Below, in pieces: positions 8,268 to 17,311 of a stretch of DNA of 64,000 nucleotides. The stretch is from Arthrobacter sp. TPD3018 (GTDB taxonomy: Bacteria > Pseudomonadota > Alphaproteobacteria > Sphingomonadales > Sphingomonadaceae), in NCBI GenBank assembly GCA_003075315.1, contig QDFQ01000004.1, positions 1-64,000 of the forward strand, written 5' to 3'. The notes beneath the pieces are model-generated. The model was not told the origin of the DNA and made no database searches. It was given only the letters and a program-made list of their open reading frames with translations. The translations under genes were made by a program, and so were the position numbers. Every line of letters begins with the position of its first letter. Position 1 is the stretch's first letter.

Positions 8268-10769
8268 TTAGAAGTTCACCGATCCTTCCAGACCGATGGT
8301 GCGCGGCGGGTTGAAGTTGGCATACGACCCCAGCACCGCGATATTCGCGTCCGAACGGCGATAGATGTGCTGTTCGTTGAGCAGGTTGCGCGACCAGAGC
8401 GACAGCGTCGCCTTCTGCCCCTGCGCGCTCAGCGGGATGTCGGCCAGCGCGATGCGACCGTTCACGATGAAGCTCGAGTCGGTCTTCACGCTTTCCGACT
8501 GGAAGCTGTACTGCGGCGCCGCGTAATTGGCGTCGAGGTGGAAGCGCGCATGCGTGCTGCCCGTGCCGACTGGCAGATCGTAATCGATCGCCGCCGATGC
8601 CGCGTGCGGCGGAGTGTACACGGTGTAGACCTGCGTCAGCACGCCGAAGGTCGGGCCCGGGTTCGGGTTCGCCGTCGCCGGCACCTTGGTGTAGGTATAG
8701 GCGTAAGAGGCGGTCAGCGTCAGGCTGTCGATCGGCCGTGCGCTGACGTCCAGTTCGATACCGCGGATCTTCGACGTGCCCGGTGCATTCGCCGTATTTT
8801 CGGTGTGCAGGTTGAAGTTCGGGTTGGCGGTGGTGGTGCCCGGCAGGAACTGGTTGGTGTCGACGTTGTCGAAGTCGATCTGCGTGTTCTTGCGGTCCAT
8901 GATATAGCCCGCGACGTTCACGCGCACCTTGTGGTTCAGGAAGTCGGTCTTCGCGCCGATTTCATAGGCCTTTACCGATTCCGGTCCGAACGCACCGAAG
9001 TTCGACGAGCGGTCGTTGGCGCCACCGGCGCGGAAGCCGCTCGAATATTTGGCATACAGGTTGATGCCGGGCGCCGCGTCGGCCGCCAGCGTCACCATCG
9101 GGTCGAACCGCCCGCGATCATAGTTCAGCACGTAATTGGTGGGGACGCCCGACACGAGGTACAAAGTGCCGTCACGCTTGTCCTTCGAATAACGGCCGCC
9201 GACCGTCAGGTGCAGCATCTCCGCCGCGGCGGGGGTCCAGGTCGCCTGGCCGTATGCGGCATAGCTGCGGGTGCGGGCGACGCTGGCGCGCTGCAGGAAG
9301 CGGGAGTTATAGTCCCAGCCCTGGTTGGACGAGCTGATCGTGCCGAACACCTGCGAGGGCAGGATGGTGTAGGCGGTGCCGTCGGCGTTCCACTGGTTCG
9401 ACGAAGGCGTCGCGGCGGATTCGCGGGCCTGTTCGTTGAAATAATAGAGGCCGGCGACCCAGTCGAGCTGGTCGACGCTGCCGATCGCCTGGAATTCCTG
9501 GCTGAACTGGCTCTGGTACAGATCCGACAGGCTGTAGCGACTGAACTTGCCGTTGGGGGCATAGGCGACGCGCTCCGGACCGCCCGAATTGTCCCACTGG
9601 TTGGTCGCCACGCGGCGCCAGGCGGTGATCGACTTCAGCGTGATCGCCGGATCGACCTTGTACGACAGGGTCGCGCTGACGCCCTGCGTCTTGTCGACGC
9701 TATACTGCTGCGGCACGCCGACGTCGGCGACGCTTTGGCGGTTCGGGTGGACGCCGACCAGTGCGGGCAGCGGCGCGATGCAGGTCGTCGCCGAGATCGT
9801 GCTCGACAGGCAGGTGGGCGCGCCGGCCGCGCTGCCCGGCAGGACGATGCGGTTGGTGGTGCGGTCGAGCACGCCGACGGTGCGGCCGAGCGGGTTGTAG
9901 TTGATCAGCTGGCTGAAGAACGGCGTGTTCTCGTCACGCGCCTTGTCGAAGGCGACGTCGGCGGTGAAGCTGTCGGTCGGCTTCCAGCGCGCGGCGACGC
10001 GGCCGCCGACGCGGTCATAGGCGTTCCAGCCGATCTGGCCGGCGAGCGGGTTGCGCGTCGTCGCATCCTGATGCTGGTACACGCCGTCCAGCTTGATCGA
10101 GATGTTCTGATATTCGGGCAGGTCGATATGCGCTTCGCCGTTGCGCGCGCCGTAATTGCCGAAGCCTGCGGTGACGCGGCCGCCGAATTCCCCGGTCGGC
10201 GCCTTGGTGACGATGCTGAGCGCGCCGCCTTCGGTGTTGCGGCCGAACAGCGTGCCCTGCGGGCCACGCAGCACTTCGATGCGCTGCACGTCGAACAGCG
10301 CGGCGTTCAGGCCCTGCGAGCGGCCGAGGTAGACGCCGTCGATATAGACGCCGACGCCCGAATCGCGCGCGGTCTGGTTCTGGTCGAACGGCACGATGCC
10401 GCGGATGCCGATCGTCAGCGCCGACTGGCGCGCTTCGAACGTGGCGACGCGCAGCGAGGGCACCGCGCCGTCACCCAGATCGAGCAGGCTCTGGACGTGG
10501 CGGTCCTTGATCGCTTCGGGATCGAGCACGCTGATCGCGATCGGCGTCTTCTGCAGGTTGGTTTCGCGCTTGGTGGCGGTGACGACGATGTCCTGCAGCT
10601 GGTCCGGCTCGGCCGCGGGGGTCGGATCCGTGGCGGGTGTGGGATCGGCGGCCGGCGCGGTAGTGGCGGTCGCCTTGGCGGCATCGGCGGCGAACGCCGG
10701 TACGGCGGCGAGGGCGGATGCGGCGACGCCGATCATCAGCAGCGCGCGGCTGCCGGACATCTTCATCAT
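8268..10769 (-). CDS. TonB-dependent outer-membrane receptor
   Basis: An 833-residue outer-membrane transporter that uses TonB energy to import a large ligand. It has a signal peptide (residues 1-28, ending AFAADA) and an Ala/Pro/Thr-rich spacer. Next come the TonB-box region (QDIVVTATKRETNLQKTPIA), the plug domain with RIEVLRGPQGTLFGRNTEGG, and a long 22-strand-type barrel ending in Phe (GLEGSVNF). The sequence is of the kind annotated in sphingomonads for siderophore, glycan or aromatic uptake. There is no neighbouring transporter, sigma factor or substrate enzyme to narrow it. Two adjacent ATGs (10769 and 10766) follow GGGGAA. Confidence 0.92.
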   Translation of the reverse strand: MMKMSGSRALLMIGVAASALAAVPAFAADAAKATATTAPAADPTPATDPTPAAEPDQLQDIVVTATKRETNLQKTPIAISVLDPEAIKDRHVQSLLDLGDGAVPSLRVATFEARQSALTIGIRGIVPFDQNQTARDSGVGVYIDGVYLGRSQGLNAALFDVQRIEVLRGPQGTLFGRNTEGGALSIVTKAPTGEFGGRVTAGFGNYGARNGEAHIDLPEYQNISIKLDGVYQHQDATTRNPLAGQIGWNAYDRVGGRVAARWKPTDSFTADVAFDKARDENTPFFSQLINYNPLGRTVGVLDRTTNRIVLPGSAAGAPTCLSSTISATTCIAPLPALVGVHPNRQSVADVGVPQQYSVDKTQGVSATLSYKVDPAITLKSITAWRRVATNQWDNSGGPERVAYAPNGKFSRYSLSDLYQSQFSQEFQAIGSVDQLDWVAGLYYFNEQARESAATPSSNQWNADGTAYTILPSQVFGTISSSNQGWDYNSRFLQRASVARTRSYAAYGQATWTPAAAEMLHLTVGGRYSKDKRDGTLYLVSGVPTNYVLNYDRGRFDPMVTLAADAAPGINLYAKYSSGFRAGGANDRSSNFGAFGPESVKAYEIGAKTDFLNHKVRVNVAGYIMDRKNTQIDFDNVDTNQFLPGTTTANPNFNLHTENTANAPGTSKIRGIELDVSARPIDSLTLTASYAYTYTKVPATANPNPGPTFGVLTQVYTVYTPPHAASAAIDYDLPVGTGSTHARFHLDANYAAPQYSFQSESVKTDSSFIVNGRIALADIPLSAQGQKATLSLWSRNLLNEQHIYRRSDANIAVLGSYANFNPPRTIGLEGSVNF

Positions 10770-10983
10770 GACGAAATATTCCCCTTCGAGGCAATGTGCC
10801 TTCCTGGGGCGCGCCTACCGCCGGGCTGTGGCGGGCGTGTTGCGATTCGATGACGCTGCCGGCGAGCGGTACTTCATCCTGGTGTCATCTTTGTGCCTGT
10901 CGCGTGAGCGCATCGGGGTATGCCGGTAGGACGGCCCTATCGGTGCCGCCCTACCGCCGCCGCCCTCCCGCCATCGCTGGGCG

Positions 10984-11559
10984 TCATGGCTTAGGCGGAA
11001 AGCGATAGATTTCCTCACCACGTCGCATCATCGAAATGGAGGGGCCGTCTTTGCTGATCGACAGATTAACCCGATCCTTCGTATCGCCGTTGAACAGCCG
11101 CAGAGTCGTCGCGCCTGTGGGTTCCGCGATGAACAGGGCATGCTGCCGGGTCTTGTCGTCGAGGGTAAACATCACGTTCGAATAGCCATGATCAGACGTG
11201 GCATAGCCGCTCCGCTCGACCCCCTCGGCGTCGAACAGGAGCATGCCCGAAACCGTGTCCTGCGGTCGACTGCCGCGCGTCAGGGTTCGGCCGTCGACGA
11301 CGGCGTTGGGCAGCGGCGCTGCGATCTTGACCCTGGTCACGCCATTGGGGTCGACGACGTTAAGTTCGCGGACGCGCAGCATATCGGTGATGGCCGCGCC
11401 GCCGGCCGCAGTGGGAGCCGCCACGGCTCGGCCGCTCGAGGCGCCGATGATCGCCACCAAAGCGCATACCGCGCTGGCCGTTGCGGCGACCATGGCCAGG
11501 CGATACTTGCGCTCAAGACGCGCGATCCGATCGGTCAGGTCGACGTCGGCAACGGCCAT
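10984..11559 (-). CDS. membrane-anchored protein of unknown function
   Basis: A 191-residue product. ATG 11559 is preceded by a strong AGGAGGAA site. Residues 1-18 are charged and likely cytoplasmic or coiled (LTDRIARLERKYRL). Residues 20-40 form one membrane segment (AMVAATASAVCALVAIIG). The rest is predicted beta-rich and extracytoplasmic, with repeated V-D-x-x-G-V-x-R-V-type turns (VVDPNGVTRVKI, LFDAEGVERSGYA) and an end that reads SISMMRRGEEIYRFPPKP. I know similar conserved hypothetical proteins but no function. It has its own promoter with a strong palindrome (11577-11596), so it is probably regulated. Confidence 0.7.
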   Translation of the reverse strand: MAVADVDLTDRIARLERKYRLAMVAATASAVCALVAIIGASSGRAVAAPTAAGGAAITDMLRVRELNVVDPNGVTRVKIAAPLPNAVVDGRTLTRGSRPQDTVSGMLLFDAEGVERSGYATSDHGYSNVMFTLDDKTRQHALFIAEPTGATTLRLFNGDTKDRVNLSISKDGPSISMMRRGEEIYRFPPKP

Positions 11560-11576
11560 GATGTTATTCCTCCTGC

Positions 11577-11596
11577 TGTATCATTCGGATGATACA
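11577..11596 (-). promoter_or_regulatory. 8-4-8 palindromic operator over a candidate promoter
   Basis: TGTATCAT-TCGG-ATGATACA is a perfect inverted repeat, 17 bases upstream of the start codon at 11559. On the minus strand, TTGCGG, a 16-bp spacer and TATCAT give a plausible -35/-10 pair whose -10 element is the upstream arm of the palindrome. A repressor site is the simplest reading; an RNA hairpin next to the ribosome site is the alternative. Confidence 0.55.
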
Positions 11597-11654
11597 CAGA
11601 TAGAATATGTCCGCAATGGCCATTCCCGCCCGGTCGCAAATCGGGCTGTCGCGA

Positions 11655-11837
11655 TTAGCCGTGAGGTGATTCGACAACGTCCTGTGCCTGCGCCTCTCCT
11701 TCGGCGATCAGCTTGGCGTAGCGTTGGGCCATGTCGAGGTGGACGCGGCGGCCGTCGCTGTTGGGTGTGCGGTCGGCGAGCGCACGCTCCTGGCGTTCGC
11801 GATGGATATAGAATTGGGTTTCGGCGTGAGTCGGCAT
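11655..11837 (-). CDS. conserved small protein of unknown function
   Basis: A 60-residue product from ATG 11837, chosen over the in-frame codon at 11888 because GGGAGG lies just upstream. The sequence begins MPTHAETQFYIHRERQERAL, followed by VHLDMAQRYAKLIAEG. It is charged and helical, with no signal peptide or membrane segment. Similar short proteins are common in sphingomonads, but I know no function. It may be co-transcribed with the membrane-anchored gene downstream (95 bases away), although that gene has its own promoter-like region. Confidence 0.65.
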   Translation of the reverse strand: MPTHAETQFYIHRERQERALADRTPNSDGRRVHLDMAQRYAKLIAEGEAQAQDVVESPHG

Positions 11838-12003
11838 GAAGGCCTCCCTCATCGGGGTGATGCTTGTCGCCAACGGGCAACACGTCACAAGCCATGACCC
11901 TTTAGCACGATAGGGCGCATCCGGCCTTCATCTGCATCAATCCGCCCCGGGCCGGCGCGGCAGCTGTCGAACGGGAGAAATAGATCGGTCTTCAAACGAA
12001 AAA

Positions 12004-12029
12004 GGGGTCCGGCATCGCTGCCGAACCCC
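12004..12029 (-). terminator. terminator of the rpsO-pnp unit
   Basis: GGGGTCCGGCA pairs with TGCCGAACCCC (one internal mismatch) around a 4-nt loop. On the minus strand it is followed by TTTTTCGTTTG. It lies 26 bases after the pnp stop. Confidence 0.85.
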
Positions 12030-12055
12030 CAATTCCGTTAGCCATTGGCCGACGG

Positions 12056-14437
12056 TCAGTCGCGATCGCCGGTCAGGAAGGCCGGCGCGAATTCCGGCGC
12101 GGGGCCGTCATCGTTGCCGCCGCCGTTACGCGGGCCACGCCCACCGTCACGGTCGCCGCCTTCGCCGCGGGGGCCACGGTCACGGCGCGGGCCGCGGTCA
12201 CCGCGGTCGCCGCCACGATCGCCGCCGTCGCGACGGGGACCACGGTCACCGCGATCGCCACGGTCGCCGCGCGGACCACGGCTGCCACGGTCGCCGCCTT
12301 CACGCGGTTCGCGCGCCGGACGGGTGTCTTCCAGCTCGGCGCCGGTTTCCTGGTCGACGACGCGCATCGACAGGCGAACCTTGCCGCGCGGATCGATCTC
12401 GAGGACCTTCACCTTGACCTGCTGGCCTTCCGACAGGACGTCCGAGACCTTCTCGACGCGCTCGTTCTTGATCTCCGAGACGTGGACGAGACCGTCCTTG
12501 CCGCCCATGAAGTTCACGAACGCACCGAAATCGACCAGGTTGACGACCTTGCCGTCGTAGATCTTGCCGACCTCGGCCTCTTCGACCAGGCCCTTGATCC
12601 ACTTGATCGCGGCTTCGATCTGCGACGAATCCGACGACGACACCTTGATGACGCCCTCGTCATCGATGTCGACCTTCGCGCCGGTGGTGGCGACGATCTC
12701 GCGGATCACCTTGCCGCCGGTGCCGATGACTTCGCGGATCTTCGACTTGTCGATCGTGAAGGTCTCGATGCGCGGCGCGTGCGCCGACAGCTCCGAGCGG
12801 GTCTCGCCCAGCGCCTTCGCCATCTCATTGAGGATGTGCGCGCGGCCTTCGTGGGCCTGCTTCAGCGCGACCTTCATGATCTCTTCGGTGATGCCCGAGA
12901 TCTTGATGTCCATCTGCAGCGCGGTGATGCCCTCGCTGGTGCCGGCAACCTTGAAGTCCATGTCGCCGAGGTGATCCTCGTCGCCCAGGATGTCCGACAG
13001 GACGGCGAAGTCCTTGCCTTCCAGGATCAGGCCCATCGCGATGCCCGACACGGGGCGCTTCAGCGGCACGCCCGCGTCCATCATCGACAGCGAACCGCCG
13101 CAGACGGTGGCCATCGACGACGAGCCGTTCGACTCGGTGATGTCCGACGTGACGCGGATCGTGTAGGGGAACTCCTCCTTCGACGGCAGCACCGGGTGCA
13201 GCGCGCGCCAGGCGAGCTTGCCGTGGCCGACTTCGCGACGACCCGGCGCACCGAAGCGGCCGACTTCACCGACCGAATAGGGCGGGAAGTTATAGTGGAG
13301 CATGAAGTTCTGGTACGACAGGCCGTTGAGGCCGTCGATCATCTGCTCCGCGTCGCGGGTGCCGAGCGTGGTGGTCGCGATCGTCTGCGTCTCGCCACGC
13401 GTGAACAGCGCCGAACCGTGCGCGCGCGGCAGGAAGTGAACTTCCGACTCGATCGGGCGGACGGTCGTGGTGTTGCGGCCGTCGATGCGGCGACCCGTCT
13501 TCAGGATCGCGGTGCGGACGATGTCGGCTTCCAGCTTCTTCACCAGCTTCAGGCTGGCGAGATACGCCTGGGGATCGCTGTCCTTCAGGTCGGCCATGCC
13601 GTCGCGGGCCTTGGCACGCGCATCGTTGATCGCGGTCTGGCGAGCCTGCTTGTCGGTCAGCTTGTAAGCTGCCTCCAGGTCCTTGCCGATCAGCTTCTTA
13701 AGCTTGGCCTTCACGGCCGAGCTGTCGGCCTGGACCTTCAGCTCCCACGGCTCCTTGGCGGCCTGTTCGGCGAGGTCGATGATCGCGTCGATCACCTGCT
13801 GCGACGCCTTGTGCGCGAACATCACCGCGCCGAGCATGACGTCTTCCGACAGCTCCTTGGCTTCGGATTCGACCATCATGACGGCGTCATGCGTCGCGGC
13901 GACCATCAGGTCCAGCTCGCCGGTCAGCACTTCGGCGTCCGACGGGTTGAGGACGTATTCGCCGTCCTTGTAGCCGACGCGGGCGGCACCGATCGGGCCC
14001 ATGAAGGGCACGCCCGACAGCGTCATCGCGGCCGAAGCGGCGATCATCGCCAGCAGATCGGGCTCGTTCTCGCCGTCGTACGACAGAACCTGCGCGATGC
14101 AGTTGATCTCGTTGTAGAAGCCTTCGGGGAACAGCGGGCGGATCGGACGGTCGATCAGGCGGCTGACGAGCGTCTCACGCTCGGTCGCGCCACGCTCGCG
14201 CTTGAAGAAGCCACCGGGGATGCGGCCCGAGGCCGAAAACTTTTCCTGGTAGTGGACAGTGAGCGGGAAGAAATCCTGCCCTTCCTTCACCGACTTGGCG
14301 GCGGTCACGGCACAGAGCACCACCGTCTCGCCGAGCGTCGCGATGACCGCGCCGTCAGCCTGGCGGGCGACCTTGCCCGTTTCGAGGGTGAGCGTCTGGC
14401 CGCCCCACTCGATCGATACCTTCTTGGCATTGAACAT
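12056..14437 (-). CDS. pnp: polyribonucleotide nucleotidyltransferase (PNPase)
   Basis: The 3'-5' phosphorolytic exoribonuclease of mRNA turnover, a cytoplasmic trimer and often part of the degradosome; 793 residues. Two RNase PH domains flank an alpha-helical region. The KH domain has [15 protein letters not shown] (about 560) and the S1 domain reads [20 protein letters not shown] (about 625). After the S1 domain is an unusual tail of about 85 residues made of RG/GD/RGD repeats ([15 protein letters not shown]) and ending FLTGDRD; such tails usually bind RNA or degradosome partners. ATG 14437 has GGAAA upstream and starts the conserved [10 protein letters not shown]. It is downstream of rpsO, as in most proteobacteria. 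Confidence 0.96.
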   Translation of the reverse strand: MFNAKKVSIEWGGQTLTLETGKVARQADGAVIATLGETVVLCAVTAAKSVKEGQDFFPLTVHYQEKFSASGRIPGGFFKRERGATERETLVSRLIDRPIRPLFPEGFYNEINCIAQVLSYDGENEPDLLAMIAASAAMTLSGVPFMGPIGAARVGYKDGEYVLNPSDAEVLTGELDLMVAATHDAVMMVESEAKELSEDVMLGAVMFAHKASQQVIDAIIDLAEQAAKEPWELKVQADSSAVKAKLKKLIGKDLEAAYKLTDKQARQTAINDARAKARDGMADLKDSDPQAYLASLKLVKKLEADIVRTAILKTGRRIDGRNTTTVRPIESEVHFLPRAHGSALFTRGETQTIATTTLGTRDAEQMIDGLNGLSYQNFMLHYNFPPYSVGEVGRFGAPGRREVGHGKLAWRALHPVLPSKEEFPYTIRVTSDITESNGSSSMATVCGGSLSMMDAGVPLKRPVSGIAMGLILEGKDFAVLSDILGDEDHLGDMDFKVAGTSEGITALQMDIKISGITEEIMKVALKQAHEGRAHILNEMAKALGETRSELSAHAPRIETFTIDKSKIREVIGTGGKVIREIVATTGAKVDIDDEGVIKVSSSDSSQIEAAIKWIKGLVEEAEVGKIYDGKVVNLVDFGAFVNFMGGKDGLVHVSEIKNERVEKVSDVLSEGQQVKVKVLEIDPRGKVRLSMRVVDQETGAELEDTRPAREPREGGDRGSRGPRGDRGDRGDRGPRRDGGDRGGDRGDRGPRRDRGPRGEGGDRDGGRGPRNGGGNDDGPAPEFAPAFLTGDRD

Positions 14438-14622
14438 GTATTTTCCTTCACTCCCCACGCCAAATGCGTCGGGGGGCCTATCTGCGAGCTAAGCCGGCTC
14501 GCGCGGTGTGGAGCGTCTTGTCGCTCCGATGGATCGGGGCCGAATTGCCCGTCTTCCGCTTACCCGGCTCATGCCGGTATTCGTGAAACTCGTGGCGCGC
14601 CCATAGCACACCGATACGAAAA

Positions 14623-14642
14623 GGGCGACCCGAAGGCCGCCC
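14623..14642 (-). terminator. rpsO terminator with UUCG loop
   Basis: On the minus strand, GGGCGGCC-TTCG-GGTCGCCC forms an 8-bp stem (one G-U pair) with the very stable UUCG tetraloop, followed by TTTTCG. It lies 21 bases beyond the rpsO stop and about 185 bases before pnp. pnp expression therefore needs read-through or its own promoter in 14438-14620. Confidence 0.88.
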
Positions 14643-14663
14643 TCTCGTTTCACCCGCTGGGGG

Positions 14664-14933
14664 TTACTTGCGAAGACCCAGCTTCGCGATCAGGTCCAGA
14701 TACCGCTGGCCATCGGTCTTGCGCAGATAGTCGAGCAGCGAGCGCCGCTTGTTGACCATCATCAGCAGCCCGCGGCGCGAATGGTTGTCCTTCTTGTGAC
14801 CCTTGAAGTGCTCGGTCAGGTTCTTGATGCGCTCCGACAGGATCGCGACCTGGACTTCCGGCGAACCCGTGTCGCCTTCCTGGCGGGCGTGAGCCTTGAC
14901 GAGTTCGTTCTTGCGCTCGGCGGTAATGGTCAT
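14664..14933 (-). CDS. rpsO: 30S ribosomal protein S15
   Basis: An 89-residue primary 16S rRNA-binding protein that organises the platform of the small subunit. The sequence has the family landmarks [20 protein letters not shown], then [19 protein letters not shown] and [26 protein letters not shown] 14933 (MTITAERK) gives the standard length. The frame is open back to 15044, but that part is truB in another frame. It lies between truB (16 bases upstream) and pnp. Confidence 0.97.
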   Translation of the reverse strand: MTITAERKNELVKAHARQEGDTGSPEVQVAILSERIKNLTEHFKGHKKDNHSRRGLLMMVNKRRSLLDYLRKTDGQRYLDLIAKLGLRK

Positions 14934-14949
14934 GTCTTCGTCCTCGACA

Positions 14950-15912
14950 TCATAGGTTGAAACCGCGGACGACACGGACCTGTTGGTCCTCGACCGATAC
15001 CAGCGCGACCGGCGTGTCGCCGTCGCATGCGAAGTATGGGCCATCGTCCGTGGCGATCCCGGTCAGAACACGCCCCTGGCGGAGCGCCCCTGCCTGATCG
15101 GGGGTGAGGGGTAGAGCCGGGATGTCGTCCAGCCCCGCCCTCAACGGCAGGAGTGTCTGTTCAAGGGTGCGGCCCATACCGGCTTCCGCCAGATTGTCCA
15201 GCGTTATCGCCGGTGCGAGGGTGAACGGCCCCGCCTTGGTGCGGCGGAGCATGGTGACATGCCCGACCGTGCCGAGCGCGAGCGCGATGTCGCGGGCGAG
15301 GGAGCGGATGTACGTGCCCTTGGAGACATGCGCGGTGAGGGTGATGTCGTCCAGGCCGCCGTTTCCGTCACCCCAGCGAAGGCTGGGGTCTTCTGCGGCG
15401 AGGCGCGCGCGCTCTTCGGAGAGATCCCAGCCTTCGCTGGGATGACGGGAGGTGAGGGCATGCACCGTCACCTTCCGGCTCGCGAGCACCACATCCTCGC
15501 CCGCGCGCGCCAGATCGTATGCCCGCTCGCCATCGACCTTCAGTGCCGAATACGCCGGCGGCACCTGCGTGATCGGGCCGGTGAAGCGCGGCAGCACCGC
15601 TTCCACGTCGGCCAGCGTCGGCCGCACGTCGGACGTTGCGATCACCACGCCTTCAGCATCCAGCGTATCGGTCTGCTCGCCGAAGCGGATGGTGAAGTCA
15701 TACACCTTGTCGCTGTCGAGCATCCGCCCGGCAAGCTTCGTCGCCTCGCCGACCGCGACTGGCAGCACGCCGGTCGCGAGCGGATCAAGCGTGCCGCCAT
15801 GGCCGACCTTGAACTTGCCATAGCCGCCCTGGCGCAGCGCGCGCTTCACCGCGGAGACGACCTGCGTGCTGCCGAGGCCCAACGGTTTGTCGACGATGAT
15901 CCAGCCGTGCAT
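14950..15912 (-). CDS. truB: tRNA pseudouridine(55) synthase with an in-frame palindromic insertion
   Basis: Makes pseudouridine at position 55 of the tRNA T-loop. The 320-residue product has the catalytic-Asp motif [16 protein letters not shown] (about residues 39-54), YAL-type [19 protein letters not shown], and [14 protein letters not shown]. Between the beta-strands ending TVHALTS and starting ITLTAHV, about 27-30 extra residues (HPSEGWDLS...LRWGDGNGG, roughly 156-183) are encoded by a family-A palindromic repeat at 15366-15447. The frame is kept on both sides and all catalytic motifs remain, so the enzyme is probably active with an extra surface loop. ATG 15912 overlaps the TGA of the upstream M50 protease gene (TGATG). 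Confidence 0.93.
   Translation of the reverse strand: MHGWIIVDKPLGLGSTQVVSAVKRALRQGGYGKFKVGHGGTLDPLATGVLPVAVGEATKLAGRMLDSDKVYDFTIRFGEQTDTLDAEGVVIATSDVRPTLADVEAVLPRFTGPITQVPPAYSALKVDGERAYDLARAGEDVVLASRKVTVHALTSRHPSEGWDLSEERARLAAEDPSLRWGDGNGGLDDITLTAHVSKGTYIRSLARDIALALGTVGHVTMLRRTKAGPFTLAPAITLDNLAEAGMGRTLEQTLLPLRAGLDDIPALPLTPDQAGALRQGRVLTGIATDDGPYFACDGDTPVALVSVEDQQVRVVRGFNL
15366..15447. repeat. palindromic repeat, family A, copy A2, inside truB
   Basis: Two facing hairpins, CCCCAGCGAAGGCTGGGG and TCCCAGCCTTCGCTGGGA, with CGTCA...TGACG ends; 82 bp in total. It is read in frame as part of TruB. The ends and both stems match copies at 8111-8193 and 18608-18699, so this is an insertion and not ordinary truB sequence. 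Confidence 0.9.
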
Positions 15913-16601
15913 CAGCCGATCGCCTGCGCCAGTTTCAGGAACAGGCCGATCACCGCGTCGGCCGGTGGGCCGACCAGTCGCCCGACGACATCGGCCTTGG
16001 GCGCAATCATCGGCAGAACGACGAGGACAAAGAGCAGCAGCAGGAAACCGAACCGCCCGATTTTCGCCCATTGCGCCGCTAGCGGGCGGGGCAGGATACC
16101 CTCGACGACATGCCCGCCATCGAACGGCGGCATCGGCAGCAGGTTGAAGATCGCGAGGAAGACGTTAACCAAGAGGAAGTTGACGAGGTTCTTGAACACG
16201 AACGCCGCAACACCGGTCGGCTGCGCGCCGTGCAGCAGCGCGACTGCCGAGCCGATCAGGATCGCGGCAATGGTGGCGAGGATCAGGTTCATGCCCGGCC
16301 CGGCGAGCGCCACCGCGACCATGCCCCAGCGCGGGTTGCGCAGGCGCTGCGCGACCACCGGCACCGGCTTCGCCCAGCCGAACACCGGTGCGCCCGCGAT
16401 GGCGAGGCCGAGCGGCAGGATGAGCGTGCCGAGCGGATCGACGTGGCGGATCGGGTTGAAGCTCAGCCTTTTCTGTTCCTCGGCGGTCGGATCGCCGAGC
16501 CACTTGGCCATCCAGCCGTGCGCGACTTCGTGGAAGACGATCGCGATGACGAGCGGGATGATCCAGATCGCGCTGCGATAGACGATATTATCGGGGTTCA
16601 T
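15912..16601 (-). CDS. site-2 protease family (M50) membrane metalloprotease
   Basis: A 229-residue integral membrane protein with zinc motif HEVAH (FHEVAHGWMAKWLGDPTA, about residue 24) and the second conserved motif NLLPMPPFDGGHV (about 158), where the Asp is the third ligand. Five to six hydrophobic segments are visible. Small M50 proteins of this type are widespread and of uncertain substrate; there are no PDZ or CBS domains, unlike RseP or SpoIVFB. It overlaps truB by one base, so the two are translationally coupled. Its place in the tdk-truB stretch may only reflect operon drift. Confidence 0.85.
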   Translation of the reverse strand: MNPDNIVYRSAIWIIPLVIAIVFHEVAHGWMAKWLGDPTAEEQKRLSFNPIRHVDPLGTLILPLGLAIAGAPVFGWAKPVPVVAQRLRNPRWGMVAVALAGPGMNLILATIAAILIGSAVALLHGAQPTGVAAFVFKNLVNFLLVNVFLAIFNLLPMPPFDGGHVVEGILPRPLAAQWAKIGRFGFLLLLFVLVVLPMIAPKADVVGRLVGPPADAVIGLFLKLAQAIG

Positions 16602-16653
16602 GGCGCGCGATATGGCGCGGGGGAGGGGATAGCGCCAGAGCTTCCCAGTCCGC

Positions 16654-16730
16654 CGTCATTGCGAGCGAAGCGAAGCAATGCAGGGCGTCCTCGTCCGGCT
16701 CTGGATTGCTTCGCTTCGCTCGCAATGACG
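16654..16730. repeat. palindromic repeat, family C (CATTGCGAGCG type), copy C1
   Basis: The left end CGTCATTGCGAGCGAAGCGA is matched by its complement at the right end (TCGCTTCGCTCGCAATGACG), with a CAGGGCGTCC...CCGGCTCTGGATT middle. It lies between tdk and the M50 gene inside the operon. Other copies are at 33063, 40066 and 60794. Confidence 0.88.
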
Positions 16731-16732
16731 GG

Positions 16733-17311
16733 CTATTGTCCCAACGCCTCCGAAAAATGCCGACGGCATAGCGCGATATAGCGGTCGTTACCGCCGATCT
16801 CGGTCTGCGCGCCTTCGGCGATGGCGCGGCCCTCGGCATCGACGCGCAGGTTCATCGTTGCCTTGCGCCCGCACACGCATACCGATTTGATTTCGATGAG
16901 CGCGTCCGCGATCGCGAGTAGCCGCGCCGATCCTTCGAACAACCGCCCCTGGAAATCGGTCCGCAGGCCATAAGCGAGCACCGGTACGTTCAACACGTCG
17001 CAGATATGCGCCAGTTGCGCGACCTGCGCGGCGGAGAGGAATTGCGCCTCGTCGACCAGCACGCAGGCGAGTGGACCCCGCGCCAGCCGATCCGCGACGC
17101 AGGCGGCGAGGTCGGTCGCACCCTCGAACGGCGTCGCCGGCGCCTCCAGCCCGATCCGGCTGGTGATCGTGCCGTGCGCAAAGCGATCGTCCACCGCAGC
17201 GGTGAACAGCATGGTCTCCATACCTCGCTCACGATAGTTGAAGTCCGCCTGCAACAGCGTCGTCGACTTCCCCGCATTCATCGAGGCGTAGTAGAAATAG
17301 AGCTTGGCCAT
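16733..17311 (-). CDS. tdk: thymidine kinase
   Basis: Salvage phosphorylation of thymidine; cytoplasmic, 192 residues. P-loop ASMNAGKSTTLLQ is at 9-21, with the catalytic and lasso region VLVDEAQFLSAAQVAQL. The zinc site is the pair CVCGRK and CRRHF near the C-terminus, as in type II (bacterial/human TK1-like) kinases. ATG 17311 overlaps the TGA of the upstream secreted-protein gene (TGATG). Thymidine kinase is present in only part of the alphaproteobacteria and is not normally in the nusA-pnp operon. Confidence 0.95.
   Translation of the reverse strand: MAKLYFYYASMNAGKSTTLLQADFNYRERGMETMLFTAAVDDRFAHGTITSRIGLEAPATPFEGATDLAACVADRLARGPLACVLVDEAQFLSAAQVAQLAHICDVLNVPVLAYGLRTDFQGRLFEGSARLLAIADALIEIKSVCVCGRKATMNLRVDAEGRAIAEGAQTEIGGNDRYIALCRRHFSEALGQ

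Noticed and set aside
8193..10853. 886-codon plus-strand frame opposite the TonB receptor
   Set aside because: Antisense shadow; composition is Arg/Val/Ala-rich and no fold is visible.
12482..14755. Long plus-strand open frame opposite pnp
   Set aside because: GC-rich codon shadow of PNPase, Asp/Arg/His-rich and without motifs.
16588..16839. Frames rich in HCERSEAIQ or SLRAKRSN type peptides
   Set aside because: They are translations of family-C palindromes; similar false frames occur at 33063, 40066 and 60794.
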